Source: Bacteroidia bacterium (GTDB taxonomy: Bacteria; Bacteroidota; Bacteroidia; 2-12-FULL-35-15). Taken from it: a stretch of DNA of 64,000 bases. The translations under genes were made by a program, and so were the position numbers. Shown here piece after piece: positions 9,949 to 18,873 of this stretch. The stretch covers positions 1 to 64,000 of the forward strand of contig JAURXZ010000019.1 of assembly GCA_030654175.1 (NCBI GenBank), read 5' to 3'. Each line of letters begins with the position of its first letter. Position 1 is the first letter of the stretch. A model generated the notes under the pieces. That model worked only from the letters and a program-made list of their open reading frames with translations, ran no database searches and was not told the DNA's origin.

Positions 9949-10329
9949 ATGCTTTCCTCATTCAGATCATTTTTTATTCAACTTGCCTTATTTTCGATCT
10001 TTACCATGGGAGTGTTGTACTTCTGGCAGCAGTATGCATCTCTTCGTTTTCAAACCGATCTGGGCTGGTTGCTTTGGGGCTTTTTCATTATTGTAACGGC
10101 ATTTATCCATATTGTTTTGGTAAGATCATCAGAACAAAGTCCACGAAAATTCATTACCAATTTTATGGCGCTTTCCGCCACAAAGTTATTCGTATACCTT
10201 ATGGTAATTGTAATTTATGCCTTATTAAAAGGCAAAGCAGCACTGGGCTTTGTCATCTTATTTTTAGTGCTGTATTTTTTATACAGCATCTTTGAAGTTG
10301 TTACTCTCCTAAAACACTTTAAAAAGTAG
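9949..10329 (+). CDS. AtpI-like four-helix membrane protein of the atp operon
   Basis: A 126-residue protein with four hydrophobic segments (about 6-25, 38-58, 75-93, 98-118) and a basic end (LLKHFKK). Its position between atpZ and atpB, with a 1-bp gap after atpZ, matches the small hydrophobic atpI-like gene that precedes atpB in many bacteria. Sequence identity to classical AtpI cannot be judged by eye, so the name rests mainly on topology and context. A role in F0/c-ring assembly is likely but not shown. Confidence 0.65.
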   Translation: MLSSFRSFFIQLALFSIFTMGVLYFWQQYASLRFQTDLGWLLWGFFIIVTAFIHIVLVRSSEQSPRKFITNFMALSATKLFVYLMVIVIYALLKGKAALGFVILFLVLYFLYSIFEVVTLLKHFKK

Positions 10330-10431
10330 ATTTGTCGTTCAAAATCAGCCGTTTGTGCTTCCCGATTTTTAACTGATAGAAATCATAAAAAAAAGCTTTT
10401 AAATCTTTTAACATATTTGATTTTAATTGTC

Positions 10432-10439
10432 TAAATTTG
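10432..10439 (+). promoter_or_regulatory. Bacteroidota -7 element (TAAATTTG) upstream of atpB
   Basis: TAAATTTG exactly fits TAnnTTTG and lies 39 bp before the atpB ATG, in the 148-bp gap after the atpI-like gene. The -33 region is TTTG-like but at a non-ideal distance. It may be an internal promoter of the atp operon. Confidence 0.45.
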
Positions 10440-10477
10440 CATCCGAATTAAAAAATTGATGTAAAGTTTAACGTGCA

Positions 10478-11620
10478 ATGACCAACAAAATCAATATTTT
10501 CAAACGTTTTTTACTTGTTTTCGCCCTGCTCTTTATTTCTTATAAAGGATTTGCAGAGGAACCTGAAACTACTCCAGCAGCTGAATCAGCGCCTGTGCAC
10601 CAGGAAGGCGAGCATGGAGTTAAACCTTTTAACGCTGGAGAAACGATCATAGAGCACGTTGCAGATAATCACCAATGGCATTTATTCGGCCATACCTCTA
10701 TCTCATTGCCGGTAATTGCTAAAACAGATAAAGGTTTTGAAGTTTTTTCTTCTTCTCATTTTGGGCACGATGGAAAAGAACATTACCACGGAGTAAATTA
10801 CATCTACGCGCTTGAAGAAGGCAGCCTTGTTGTGATAGATGAATTGACAGATACGGTTTCAGAAGAAGCTACTGCCAATTTATGGGATTTTTCAATTACA
10901 AAAAATGCAATGGCAATGTTCATCAGCATGTTGTTGATGATATGGATCTTTGTTTCCGTAGCCAGAGCATATACCCGCAACCAGGGGAAAGCACCACGCG
11001 GGTTGCAATCTTTTATTGAACCATTAATTCTTTTTATCCGTGATGATGTTGCTAAAGTGAGTATTGGTGAAAAAAGATACCAGCAATTTCTTCCTTTTCT
11101 TTTAACTGTATTTTTCTTTATCTGGATAAACAATTTATTAGGATTGGTGCCATTCTTTCCGGGTGGTGTAAATGTTACAGGAAGTATTTCAATTGCAATG
11201 GTATTAGCCGGGTTTGTATTGCTGATCACTTTTGTGGTTGCAAATAAACATTATTGGCGACACGTATTTGCAATGCCGGGTGTTCCCGTTGGTGTATTGG
11301 TTATCCTTACACCTATTGAGATTTTAGGTGTGTTTTTGCGTCCCTTCGTATTGATGATACGTTTGTTTGCAAACATTACTGCCGGTCACATTATTTCATT
11401 GGCATTTTTTAGTTTGATATTTATTTTTGGTGAAATGAATGTAGGACTTGGTTTTGGAGTTTCTATCCTTTCATTGGTTTTTACCATATTTATGGGGGCA
11501 TTGGAGTTGCTGGTAGCATTCTTACAGGCGTATGTGTTTACTTTATTGGCCGCAATTTATTTTGGTGCAGCAGTAGATGAAGGGCATGAAATTCACAATC
11601 ACGTTGACGATCACGCATAA
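10478..11620 (+). CDS. atpB: ATP synthase F0 subunit a
   Basis: Subunit a, the proton half-channel of F0F1 ATP synthase, 380 residues. The conserved helix RPFVLMIRLFANITAGHI near residues 288-305 holds the essential arginine that faces the c-ring. Earlier, LFIRDDVAK and the loop KRYQQFLPFLLTVFFFIWINNLLG are typical. The first 140 residues are an extension with a signal-peptide-like start (MTNKINIFKRFLLVF...GFAEE) and a His-rich stretch, as commonly seen in Bacteroidota and longer than in E. coli (about 271 residues). The tail is His/Asp-rich (HEIHNHVDDHA). Followed by atpE. Confidence 0.95.
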   Translation: MTNKINIFKRFLLVFALLFISYKGFAEEPETTPAAESAPVHQEGEHGVKPFNAGETIIEHVADNHQWHLFGHTSISLPVIAKTDKGFEVFSSSHFGHDGKEHYHGVNYIYALEEGSLVVIDELTDTVSEEATANLWDFSITKNAMAMFISMLLMIWIFVSVARAYTRNQGKAPRGLQSFIEPLILFIRDDVAKVSIGEKRYQQFLPFLLTVFFFIWINNLLGLVPFFPGGVNVTGSISIAMVLAGFVLLITFVVANKHYWRHVFAMPGVPVGVLVILTPIEILGVFLRPFVLMIRLFANITAGHIISLAFFSLIFIFGEMNVGLGFGVSILSLVFTIFMGALELLVAFLQAYVFTLLAAIYFGAAVDEGHEIHNHVDDHA

Positions 11621-11673
11621 TTAAAATATTGGTTTTGGTTGGGTAGTTTTGCCGGCAGCCAAAGCAACAGTAA

Positions 11674-11955
<282 letters not shown>

Positions 11956-11965
11956 AAATCTCAAG

Positions 11966-12005
11966 AACCATTATCTGCAAGGTTGTTGCAGATAATGGTT
12001 TTATT
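11966..12005 (+). terminator. hairpin with T-rich tail after atpE
   Basis: A 15-bp perfect stem (AACCATTATCTGCAA with its complement, loop GGTTG) just 11 bp after the atpE stop, followed by TTTATT. It may act as an attenuating terminator or an mRNA-stabilising 3' end that raises the subunit c share. Confidence 0.75.
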
Positions 12006-12009
12006 AAAA

Positions 12010-12112
12010 AAGTGTTAAGTACGATGTATAATGTACAAAGTATTAAATACAACAAATAAGGAACATTAAACTATATCTTAATACATAATACTTACATCTT
12101 AATACTTTAAAC
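12010..12112 (+). repeat. low-complexity inverted-repeat leader before atpF
   Basis: The atpE-atpF gap is built of repeated words related to TAATACATAATAC and their complements (GTATAATGTAC, TATCTTAATAC, ACATCTTAATAC). The two halves are roughly complementary and end three bases before the atpF ATG. Similar but differently worded blocks precede atpH, atpG and the TPM gene at 25963. Confidence 0.5.
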
Positions 12113-12114
12113 AA

Positions 12115-12609
12115 ATGGAATTAGTAAAACCATCGATAGGCTTGATATTTTGGATGATCGTTTCTTTCTCTATCATTCTTTTTTTATTGAAAAAATTTGC
12201 CTGGGCTCCAATTCTTGGAATGATCAAAGAACGTGAAGATTCTATTGAACTGGCTCTTGCTTCTGCTGAAAAAGCAAAACAGGAAATGAAAATGTTGCAA
12301 TCCAACAACGAGCGTATTTTGTCGGAAGCAAAAACAGAACGTGAGTTATTATTAAAAGATGCCCGTGAGATCAGAGAAAAAATGATAGCAGAAGCAAAAG
12401 GAATGGCTACCAAAGAAGGAGAGCGTTTATTAAAAAGTGCACGTGAAAATATTCAAAACGAAAAGATGGCAGCTATTACCGAATTAAAAAATCAGGTGGC
12501 TACACTTTCAATTGATATTGCTGAAAAGATATTAAAATCAGAGTTATCAAGTGATGAAAAACAAAAAAGTTTAGTAAATACTTTATTAAAAGACGTTAAT
12601 TTGAATTAA
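12115..12609 (+). CDS. atpF: ATP synthase F0 subunit b
   Basis: A 164-residue stator stalk subunit. One N-terminal membrane helix (about residues 8-25, LIFWMIVSFSIILFLLKKF) is followed by the family motif AWAPILGMIKEREDSIELAL and a long charged amphipathic helix (residues 35-150) that dimerises as a right-handed coiled coil and binds subunit delta. Length and layout match typical AtpF. It lies between atpE and atpH in the usual order. Confidence 0.95.
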   Translation: MELVKPSIGLIFWMIVSFSIILFLLKKFAWAPILGMIKEREDSIELALASAEKAKQEMKMLQSNNERILSEAKTERELLLKDAREIREKMIAEAKGMATKEGERLLKSARENIQNEKMAAITELKNQVATLSIDIAEKILKSELSSDEKQKSLVNTLLKDVNLN

Positions 12610-12700
12610 GTTGGAAAGTTAGAAAGTTTAAAGTTGGAAAGTTAAACATTGCCAACTTTTAACTCTAAACTTTCTAACTTTAAACTTTCTAACTTTAAAC
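12610..12700 (+). repeat. low-complexity inverted-repeat leader before atpH
   Basis: The gap is made almost only of AAAGTT-type words in the left half (GTTGGAAAGTTAGAAAGTTT) and their complements in the right half (ACTTTCTAACTTTAAACTTT), giving several registers of a long hairpin with CATTGCC near the centre. It ends 10 bp before the atpH ATG. Confidence 0.6.
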
Positions 12701-12710
12701 TAATTAAAAA

Positions 12711-13268
12711 ATGCAAGGAACAAGAGTAGCAGCACGATACGCAAAATCATTCATAGATCTTACTATGGAGCAAGGTGTTTTAGAACAGGCATATGCTGAT
12801 ATGCAAACTATTGTTCACCTGAGCGAAACTAACCACGATTTCATTACTTTCTTAAAAAGCCCTATCATTAATACAGATAAAAAACAAGCTGTTTTAAAAG
12901 AGATATTTGCCGGGAAATTGAATAAAGTAACAGATGCTTATATTCAACTGATCACCAATAAAAAACGTGAAATTTATCTTGCTGAAATTGCCATTGAATT
13001 TGTAAATCAATATAAAGAAAAGAAAAAAATATTAACTGCTGTTGTTACTACTGCAAGTGGGATTGATGATGTCATTCGTAAAAAAGTGATGGAAATTGTA
13101 AAGGGCGTTAGCAACAGTGATGTTGAGATCCAGGAAAAAATAGATAAAAATATCATCGGAGGATTTATCATTCGTGTAGGTGATAAACAAGTAGATGCAA
13201 GTATTGCAAGAAAGATCAACAACTTAAAACATACATTTAAAGAAAACGCATTCATCAAAGGATTTTAA
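12711..13268 (+). CDS. atpH: ATP synthase F1 subunit delta
   Basis: A 185-residue OSCP/delta subunit that links the b stalk to the top of the alpha/beta hexamer. The N-terminal region (RVAARYAKSFIDLTMEQG) and the C-terminal motif IIGGFIIRVGDKQVDASIARKI are diagnostic. The spacing to atpA (75 bp) is normal for one operon. No anomaly was seen. Confidence 0.95.
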   Translation: MQGTRVAARYAKSFIDLTMEQGVLEQAYADMQTIVHLSETNHDFITFLKSPIINTDKKQAVLKEIFAGKLNKVTDAYIQLITNKKREIYLAEIAIEFVNQYKEKKKILTAVVTTASGIDDVIRKKVMEIVKGVSNSDVEIQEKIDKNIIGGFIIRVGDKQVDASIARKINNLKHTFKENAFIKGF

Positions 13269-13343
13269 TAATCGTATGATTGAAAACAATTATCAATCTT
13301 TTTAAGACATAAAACTAAAACTAACAACCAATAAGTAATCACA

Positions 13344-14924
13344 ATGGCAGAAGTTAAACCAGCAGAAGTATCTGCGATATTAAGACAACAATTATCTGGT
13401 TTCAAATCGGAACAGGAATTGGAAGAAGTTGGTACCGTATTACAAGTAGGTGACGGTATTGCCCGTATTTACGGACTTTCTAAAGTTCAGTCAGGTGAGT
13501 TGATCGAATTTGCAAGTGGATTAAAAGGAATTGTATTGAATTTAGAGGAAGACAACGTAGGCGCTGTAACTTTAGGTTCGTCAAACGAAGTAAAAGAAGG
13601 TGATATTGTAAAACGTACCGGTAAAATTGCTTCTATCCAGGTTGGTGAAGGGATGTTAGGCCGTGTGGTTGATACAATGGGACACCCAATTGATGGTAAA
13701 GGACCCATTACAGGAACATTATATGAAATGCCTTTGGAGCGTAAAGCACCGGGTGTAATTTATCGTCAGCCGGTAAACGAGCCATTGCAAACTGGTTTGA
13801 AAGCGATCGATGCAATGATCCCTATTGGCCGTGGTCAGCGTGAGTTGATTATTGGCGATCGTCAAACAGGTAAAACAGCAGTTGCTATTGATACCATCAT
13901 TAATCAAAAAGAATTTTACGAAGCAGGTCAACCTGTATTTTGTATATATGTTGCTATCGGTCAAAAAGGATCGACTGTAGCAAACATTCAACGTGTATTA
14001 GAAGAAAATGGTGCAATGGCTTATTCTGTTATCGTATCGGCAACAGCATCTGATCCTGCTCCAATGCAGTTTTATGCTCCATTTGCAGGTGCTGCTATTG
14101 GTGAGTTCTTCCGCGATAGCGGTCGTCCGGCATTGATAGTTTATGATGATCTTTCTAAGCAAGCAGTTGCTTATCGTGAGGTTTCATTGTTGTTGCGTAG
14201 ACCTCCGGGACGTGAAGCATATCCTGGTGACGTATTTTACTTACACAGCCGTTTATTAGAGCGTGCCGCTAAGATCAATGCGAATGATGATATTGCGAGA
14301 GATATGAATGACCTGCCTGATTCTATTAAAGGAATTGTAAAAGGTGGTGGATCTTTAACAGCTTTGCCAATTATTGAAACACAAGCTGGTGACGTTTCTG
14401 CATACATTCCTACAAACGTTATTTCTATTACCGATGGGCAGATATTTTTGGAGTTGAATTTATTTAATGCGGGTGTTCGTCCGGCCATTAACGTAGGTAT
14501 TTCGGTATCACGTGTTGGAGGTAATGCTCAAATTAAATCAATGAAAAAAGTGTCTGGTACTTTAAAGTTGGATCAGGCACAGTATCGTGAATTGGAAGCT
14601 TTCTCTAAATTTGGTTCTGACCTTGATGCTGCTACTAAATCAGTACTTGATAAAGGTTCCCGTAACGTTGAAATTTTGAAACAAGCACAGTTTTCTCCTT
14701 TCCGTGTAGAACAACAAGTTGCCATTATCTATTGTGGTACAAAAGGTTTATTGCGTGATGTACCCGTAAATAAAGTGAAAGAATTTGAAGCAGATTTTAT
14801 CGCCTTTTTAGAAGCAAAACATAAAGACGTGTTGAATCAATTAAAAGCAGGCAAATTCACTGACGAATTAACAAACGTTCTTGAGGCTGTTGCAAAAGAT
14901 TTATCAGGTAAGTATAAAAAGTAA
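13344..14924 (+). CDS. atpA: ATP synthase F1 subunit alpha
   Basis: The regulatory nucleotide-binding subunit of F1, 526 residues. An N-terminal beta-barrel (to about 95) is followed by the nucleotide-binding domain with the P-loop GDRQTGKT near residues 171-178, a Walker B-type [15 protein letters not shown], and the alpha-specific arginine in SVSRVGG. The C-terminal helical domain is intact. It is located between atpH and atpG. The catalytic beta subunit gene is not in the window. Confidence 0.97.
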   Translation: MAEVKPAEVSAILRQQLSGFKSEQELEEVGTVLQVGDGIARIYGLSKVQSGELIEFASGLKGIVLNLEEDNVGAVTLGSSNEVKEGDIVKRTGKIASIQVGEGMLGRVVDTMGHPIDGKGPITGTLYEMPLERKAPGVIYRQPVNEPLQTGLKAIDAMIPIGRGQRELIIGDRQTGKTAVAIDTIINQKEFYEAGQPVFCIYVAIGQKGSTVANIQRVLEENGAMAYSVIVSATASDPAPMQFYAPFAGAAIGEFFRDSGRPALIVYDDLSKQAVAYREVSLLLRRPPGREAYPGDVFYLHSRLLERAAKINANDDIARDMNDLPDSIKGIVKGGGSLTALPIIETQAGDVSAYIPTNVISITDGQIFLELNLFNAGVRPAINVGISVSRVGGNAQIKSMKKVSGTLKLDQAQYRELEAFSKFGSDLDAATKSVLDKGSRNVEILKQAQFSPFRVEQQVAIIYCGTKGLLRDVPVNKVKEFEADFIAFLEAKHKDVLNQLKAGKFTDELTNVLEAVAKDLSGKYKK

Positions 14925-14996
14925 AGTATAGAGATTTGAGATATGAGTATTGAGAAAAAATCTCATATCTTATATCTCATATCTCACATCTATATA
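14925..14996 (+). repeat. low-complexity inverted-repeat leader before atpG
   Basis: The left half AGATTTGAGATATGAGTATT and the right half of TCTCATATCT words are near-complementary, with AAAAAA between. Words very like the left arm recur at 25874 before the TPM gene, 11 kb away, so this is a dispersed type rather than a unique attenuator. Confidence 0.6.
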
Positions 14997-14998
14997 AA

Positions 14999-15877
14999 AT
15001 GGCAAATTTAAAAGAGGTTCGTAACCGTATTACATCTGTAAGTTCTACACAGCAAATTACCAGCGCCATGAAAATGGTTAGCGCTGCAAAATTGCGTAGA
15101 GCACAAGATGCTATTGTTCAAATGCGTCCTTATGCAGGGAAACTAAAAGAAATTTTAGAAAACCTAAGTGCAAGTTTGGATAGCTCTGATGGTGTTTACT
15201 CAAAACAACGCCCTCTAAAAAATGTGTTGATAGTGGTAATAACCTCTAATCGTGGATTGTGTGGCGGTTTTAATGCGAATGTAATTAAAGCAGCAAACCG
15301 TTTGGCGAAAGAGCAATATAGTGGTTCTAAAGTAAGTGTTTTAGCTATTGGTAAAAAGGCTTCAGACTTTTTTAAGAAAACAGAGTACGGAATTGTTGGT
15401 TCTGATATGCCACGTGGCTTAAACGAATTATTTGATAATTTAACATTCGCAAACGTAGCACCTGTTGCCGAAAAAATAATGTCTTTATTTACCGATGGAC
15501 AATTTGATAAAGTAGAATTGGTGTATAACCAATTTAAAAATGCTGCGGTTCAAATTACTACAGTTGAACAGTTTTTACCTGTACAAGCTCCTATAACTGC
15601 TAAAGATACTAAATCAAACGATTATATTTTTGAACCGAATAAAGAATTCATTGTTGCCGATTTGATCCCACGTTCATTAAAAACACAATTGTTCAAAGCA
15701 TTATTGGACTCACACGCAGCAGAACATGGAGCACGTATGACTTCTATGCACAAAGCAACTGATAATGCGGGTACGCTTATTAAAGAATTAAAATTGATGT
15801 ATAACAAAGCTCGTCAGGCTGCGATCACAAACGAAATTTTAGAAATTGTTGGCGGTGCAGAAGCATTGAATGGCTAA
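14999..15877 (+). CDS. atpG: ATP synthase F1 subunit gamma
   Basis: The 292-residue central rotor shaft. The N-terminal coiled-coil helix (RNRITSVSSTQQITSAMKMVSAAKL) and the C-terminal helix (NAGTLIKELKLMYNKARQAAITNEILEIVGGAEAL) are canonical, as is the middle motif SNRGLCGGFN. It is the last gene of the operon: a strong bidirectional terminator follows at 15904 and the next gene is on the other strand. Beta (atpD) and epsilon (atpC) must be elsewhere, as is common in Bacteroidota. Confidence 0.96.
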   Translation: MANLKEVRNRITSVSSTQQITSAMKMVSAAKLRRAQDAIVQMRPYAGKLKEILENLSASLDSSDGVYSKQRPLKNVLIVVITSNRGLCGGFNANVIKAANRLAKEQYSGSKVSVLAIGKKASDFFKKTEYGIVGSDMPRGLNELFDNLTFANVAPVAEKIMSLFTDGQFDKVELVYNQFKNAAVQITTVEQFLPVQAPITAKDTKSNDYIFEPNKEFIVADLIPRSLKTQLFKALLDSHAAEHGARMTSMHKATDNAGTLIKELKLMYNKARQAAITNEILEIVGGAEALNG

Positions 15878-15903
15878 AGTTTGATCTTTCTCTGAAAAGA
15901 AGA

Positions 15904-15941
15904 TAAAAAAAAGTCCCGCAGTATTTGCGGGACTTTTTTTT
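15904..15941. terminator. bidirectional terminator between atpG and the CvpA gene
   Basis: Nine A, GTCCCGCA, loop GTATT, TGCGGGAC, eight T: an 8-bp GC-rich stem with A and T tracts on either side. It serves both the + strand atp operon and the - strand CvpA-family gene. Confidence 0.9.
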
Positions 15942-15988
15942 GAATTCATTTATCAGGTTTTGAGTTTATTTAAGGGCAAGCGCGTAAA

Positions 15989-16543
15989 TTATTTTTTCTC
16001 TTTCAAATCAATATTTACATCCACATCAATGTCTTTTTCTGTCGGAATTAATTCTCCTATTTTACTATCCTTTAAAGTAGGAATAAGTAAAGGTGCAATT
16101 TTGCCAATTGGTTCATACAGCAGTGATCCTTTTTTCGCTTCGAATGAAATAACCGGATAACTTTTTTCAATTGCATTCAAAACGAATATTACAACACTCA
16201 TCACTAATGCAAATTTTAAGGAGCCGAATATCGCTCCACCAATCTTATTGATGGCACCCAATGCCATTCCTTCAACCATGCGTTGTATGAGCTTTGCAAT
16301 GAAATACACAACAATAACAATTATTAAAAAAGTAAGGGCAAAGGAAACTATTGGAAGATAAGGCGATTGCCAATTGAACCACCCGCTGATTTTGCCTGCC
16401 GAAAAATCCGAAAAACGGATCCCCCCCAAAACGCCCAATCCGAAAGCAATTAATGATGCCGCTTCAATAATTAAACCTTTTGTAAAGCCTTTGTAAAGTC
16501 CCCAAACTAATGGGATGCAAAGAATGATGTCGATATAATTCAT
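15989..16543 (-). CDS. CvpA family membrane protein
   Basis: A 184-residue inner-membrane protein with four hydrophobic segments. The N-terminal MNYIDIILCIPLVWGLYKGFTKGLI is the typical start of CvpA (colicin V production / DedE-related) proteins in Bacteroidota, which have a conserved glycine and lysine in the first loop. The frame is open 25 codons further upstream, but the homology-like start at 16543 is preferred. CvpA affects colicin V release and envelope homeostasis in E. coli; the biochemical role is unclear. The tail is short and charged (DVNIDLKEKK). Confidence 0.82.
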   Translation of the reverse strand: MNYIDIILCIPLVWGLYKGFTKGLIIEAASLIAFGLGVLGGIRFSDFSAGKISGWFNWQSPYLPIVSFALTFLIIVIVVYFIAKLIQRMVEGMALGAINKIGGAIFGSLKFALVMSVVIFVLNAIEKSYPVISFEAKKGSLLYEPIGKIAPLLIPTLKDSKIGELIPTEKDIDVDVNIDLKEKK

Positions 16544-16919
16544 AAACAGTTTTTGTTTTTTCTTATTTATTGAAAAAGAACTGATGGTCTTTATTCCGGC
16601 TAACGAATTGATCAACAATTAACCGTTCAATTTAAATATCCTACCACAAAAGAAAGGCTTAATGTATTAAAATTAATGTCCGACAAAAAAACTTATTAAA
16701 AAAGCATAGTTTAAATTTGTCAATATCCGTCTAATAAATAGCGCGTTCAATTTTCTACTTTTGTAAATAAGGAGAAGGTATTCACTCATATACTCTGATT
16801 TTAATGAACTATTCCTATCAATTAAGATATCAATAATAATTCACAAATATATTTAGCCCCCATGCAACTAATTAATTAAAAAGTTCATCAATGCAGAAGT
16901 AATATTAAAACTAAAAACC
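16544..16919. other. intergenic region between divergent genes
   Basis: AT-rich region between the CvpA gene (-) and the secreted protein gene (+). The only recognisable element is a -7-like TACTTTTG at 16756-16763 on the + strand. No open frame, repeat or RNA gene was seen. Confidence 0.5.
16756..16763 (+). promoter_or_regulatory. Bacteroidota -7 element (TACTTTTG)
   Basis: TACTTTTG fits TAnnTTTG, but it is 157 bp upstream of the ATG at 16920 and no -33 TTTG is found at 19-21 bp. It would imply a long leader. Confidence 0.3.
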
Positions 16920-18782
16920 ATGAAAAAAATATACAATTTATTTGCAATTGCTATCAGCATATTTGCATTACAGGCTAAAGCTCAAACTCAGGGTGATATT
17001 GCATTGGTGCAGACATCTAATTTTATGCATGATCAGAATTCCTGTATTTCAATGGGGCAGATGTATTATACAATTACCATAGCAAATTCATTTTTAGGTG
17101 ATACTGTTAAGATAATTGATGTATACAATCAAACTCTTATTGATACCGCTACAAATTACGCAGGACAGAATCCATGGGTCATTTCATTTAATATTCAAGG
17201 GAATTACTTTATGCCCGATGAATTTTTGAACAATTTGGCTGGTCCGGTTTTTTTACCGGGTCAAATGACTAAAATTATTAATGTCCATTCATACTCTTCT
17301 CTTGACACCATGTATAATATCAATAATGATATTAATGGTTTTGTGAGCAATCCATGTATGTATGGCGATGTTTCCGGAAAAGTTTACATTGACTATAACA
17401 GCAATTGTATATTTGACGGTTCGGATTCTCCTTTACAAGCTATTGCCGTGGCTGGTGATGCAAATTTAGCCAGCCCATCTTCTTTTCCAAATATAGGTGC
17501 TTCGGGTTATACTGATGGTAGTGGGAATTATAACATGTCAGTTCAACAAACTTTTATGACAAATTACTCAGTTAAAATCCCCTCAAACTACCAATTTATT
17601 TTCCCCTCTACTTTTTGTTCCCCTTTAATGTATTCTGATTCTACATTGCCACAAACTAATTTTGATTTTTCCTTACAATGCACAAGCAATATTGATGTGC
17701 AGTGTTATGCTAATTCTATGGGAGTTGCCCGTCCCAATCAGGCTTTTTTTATGTACCCTTATGTTAGCAATACAGGTTGTGTTTCTGCCTCAGGAAAGCT
17801 GAAATTTGTTTTAGATAGCCGGGTGAATTATAATGCCGGGTTGAGTTCAAATCCGGCAACCACAATAAGTGGTGATACGCTGATCTGGAATTATACGAAC
17901 CTTACTAATTTAAGTAACGGTGGCTATTGGAATAGTTTTTTTGCAGGTGTGCATTTAACTCCAAATTCTTCTGTAAATATTGGTGATACCTTGTGTTTTA
18001 GAGTATTAACAAATATTCCATCCAATGATTTGAACACAACTAATAATGATTATACAATTTGTTTACCGGTTGTAAATTCATACGACCCCAATGTAAAAGA
18101 AGTTGCTCCTAAAGGTTCCGGAATTAACGGGAATATACCTATGTCAACCGATATACTGACGTATACAATTCATTTTCAAAATACCGGCAATGCTGTTGCT
18201 TATAACGTAAGTATTATTGATACACTTGATAACGCTATTGCAACAAATGGTTTGCAAATTTTGGGTGCGAGCCATAATGTGAGCCCTGAATGGCTGGCTC
18301 CTGGCATTGTTAAATTTAATTTTTCTAACATTTATTTAGCTGACAGTACCAGCAATGAACCTGCAAGTCATGGTTCTATCCGGTTTAGCGTTAAATTAAA
18401 CCAGCCATTACCTGTTGGTACACAAATCAAAAATAAAGCGGAGATCTATTTTGATTTCAATACAGCAATTGTAACCAATACTACTATTAATACTTTAGTG
18501 TCTCCTCTTGGGATTGATGATTTAACAGGCTCTTTGGCAGCAATTAAAGTTTATCCTAATCCATTTAGTGATAATACCACATTCATGATCCAGTCGGATA
18601 GGTCAAATGAAATATATTCATTTGAGATGTTTGATGTGTTGGGTAAAAATGTAAAAACGCTAAAAGGGATCTCAACTAAAGAATTTCAGATATCCCGAAA
18701 TGGTTTAGAAAATGGCGTTTATTTCTATAAAATATATAGCGTTGAAGGGGTTTTAGGTATTGGGAAATTGATTGTTCAATAA
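16920..18782 (+). CDS. T9SS type A secreted protein with DUF11-like domain
   Basis: A 620-residue secreted protein. The signal peptide ends QAKAQ near residue 22. A CNA-B/SdrD-like segment near residue 155 (SGKVYIDYNSNCIFDGSD) is followed by a domain at about 390-530 with the signature SYDPNVKEV, ILTYTIHFQNTGNAVAYNV and IKNKAEIYFDFN, shared by many Bacteroidota surface proteins (DUF11-like/DUF7619 type). The end is a type A T9SS sorting domain (IKVYPNPFSD, FDVLGK, YFYKIYS). It is likely displayed on the surface or released; the ligand is unknown. It stands alone, with a terminator at 18805. Confidence 0.85.
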   Translation: MKKIYNLFAIAISIFALQAKAQTQGDIALVQTSNFMHDQNSCISMGQMYYTITIANSFLGDTVKIIDVYNQTLIDTATNYAGQNPWVISFNIQGNYFMPDEFLNNLAGPVFLPGQMTKIINVHSYSSLDTMYNINNDINGFVSNPCMYGDVSGKVYIDYNSNCIFDGSDSPLQAIAVAGDANLASPSSFPNIGASGYTDGSGNYNMSVQQTFMTNYSVKIPSNYQFIFPSTFCSPLMYSDSTLPQTNFDFSLQCTSNIDVQCYANSMGVARPNQAFFMYPYVSNTGCVSASGKLKFVLDSRVNYNAGLSSNPATTISGDTLIWNYTNLTNLSNGGYWNSFFAGVHLTPNSSVNIGDTLCFRVLTNIPSNDLNTTNNDYTICLPVVNSYDPNVKEVAPKGSGINGNIPMSTDILTYTIHFQNTGNAVAYNVSIIDTLDNAIATNGLQILGASHNVSPEWLAPGIVKFNFSNIYLADSTSNEPASHGSIRFSVKLNQPLPVGTQIKNKAEIYFDFNTAIVTNTTINTLVSPLGIDDLTGSLAAIKVYPNPFSDNTTFMIQSDRSNEIYSFEMFDVLGKNVKTLKGISTKEFQISRNGLENGVYFYKIYSVEGVLGIGKLIVQ

Positions 18783-18804
18783 GTTCATACCAATTTGATG
18801 TTTT

Positions 18805-18840
18805 AAAAAAGGCTTTCTGTTTTTTCAGAAAGCCTTTTTT
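18805..18840. terminator. bidirectional terminator
   Basis: AAAAAA, GGCTTTCTG, T-rich loop, CAGAAAGCC, TTTTTT. It lies between the convergent secreted-protein gene (+) and glycosyltransferase gene (-). Confidence 0.9.
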
Positions 18841-18873
18841 ATTATTGTAATGTATCGTCCTTAAATCGGATCT

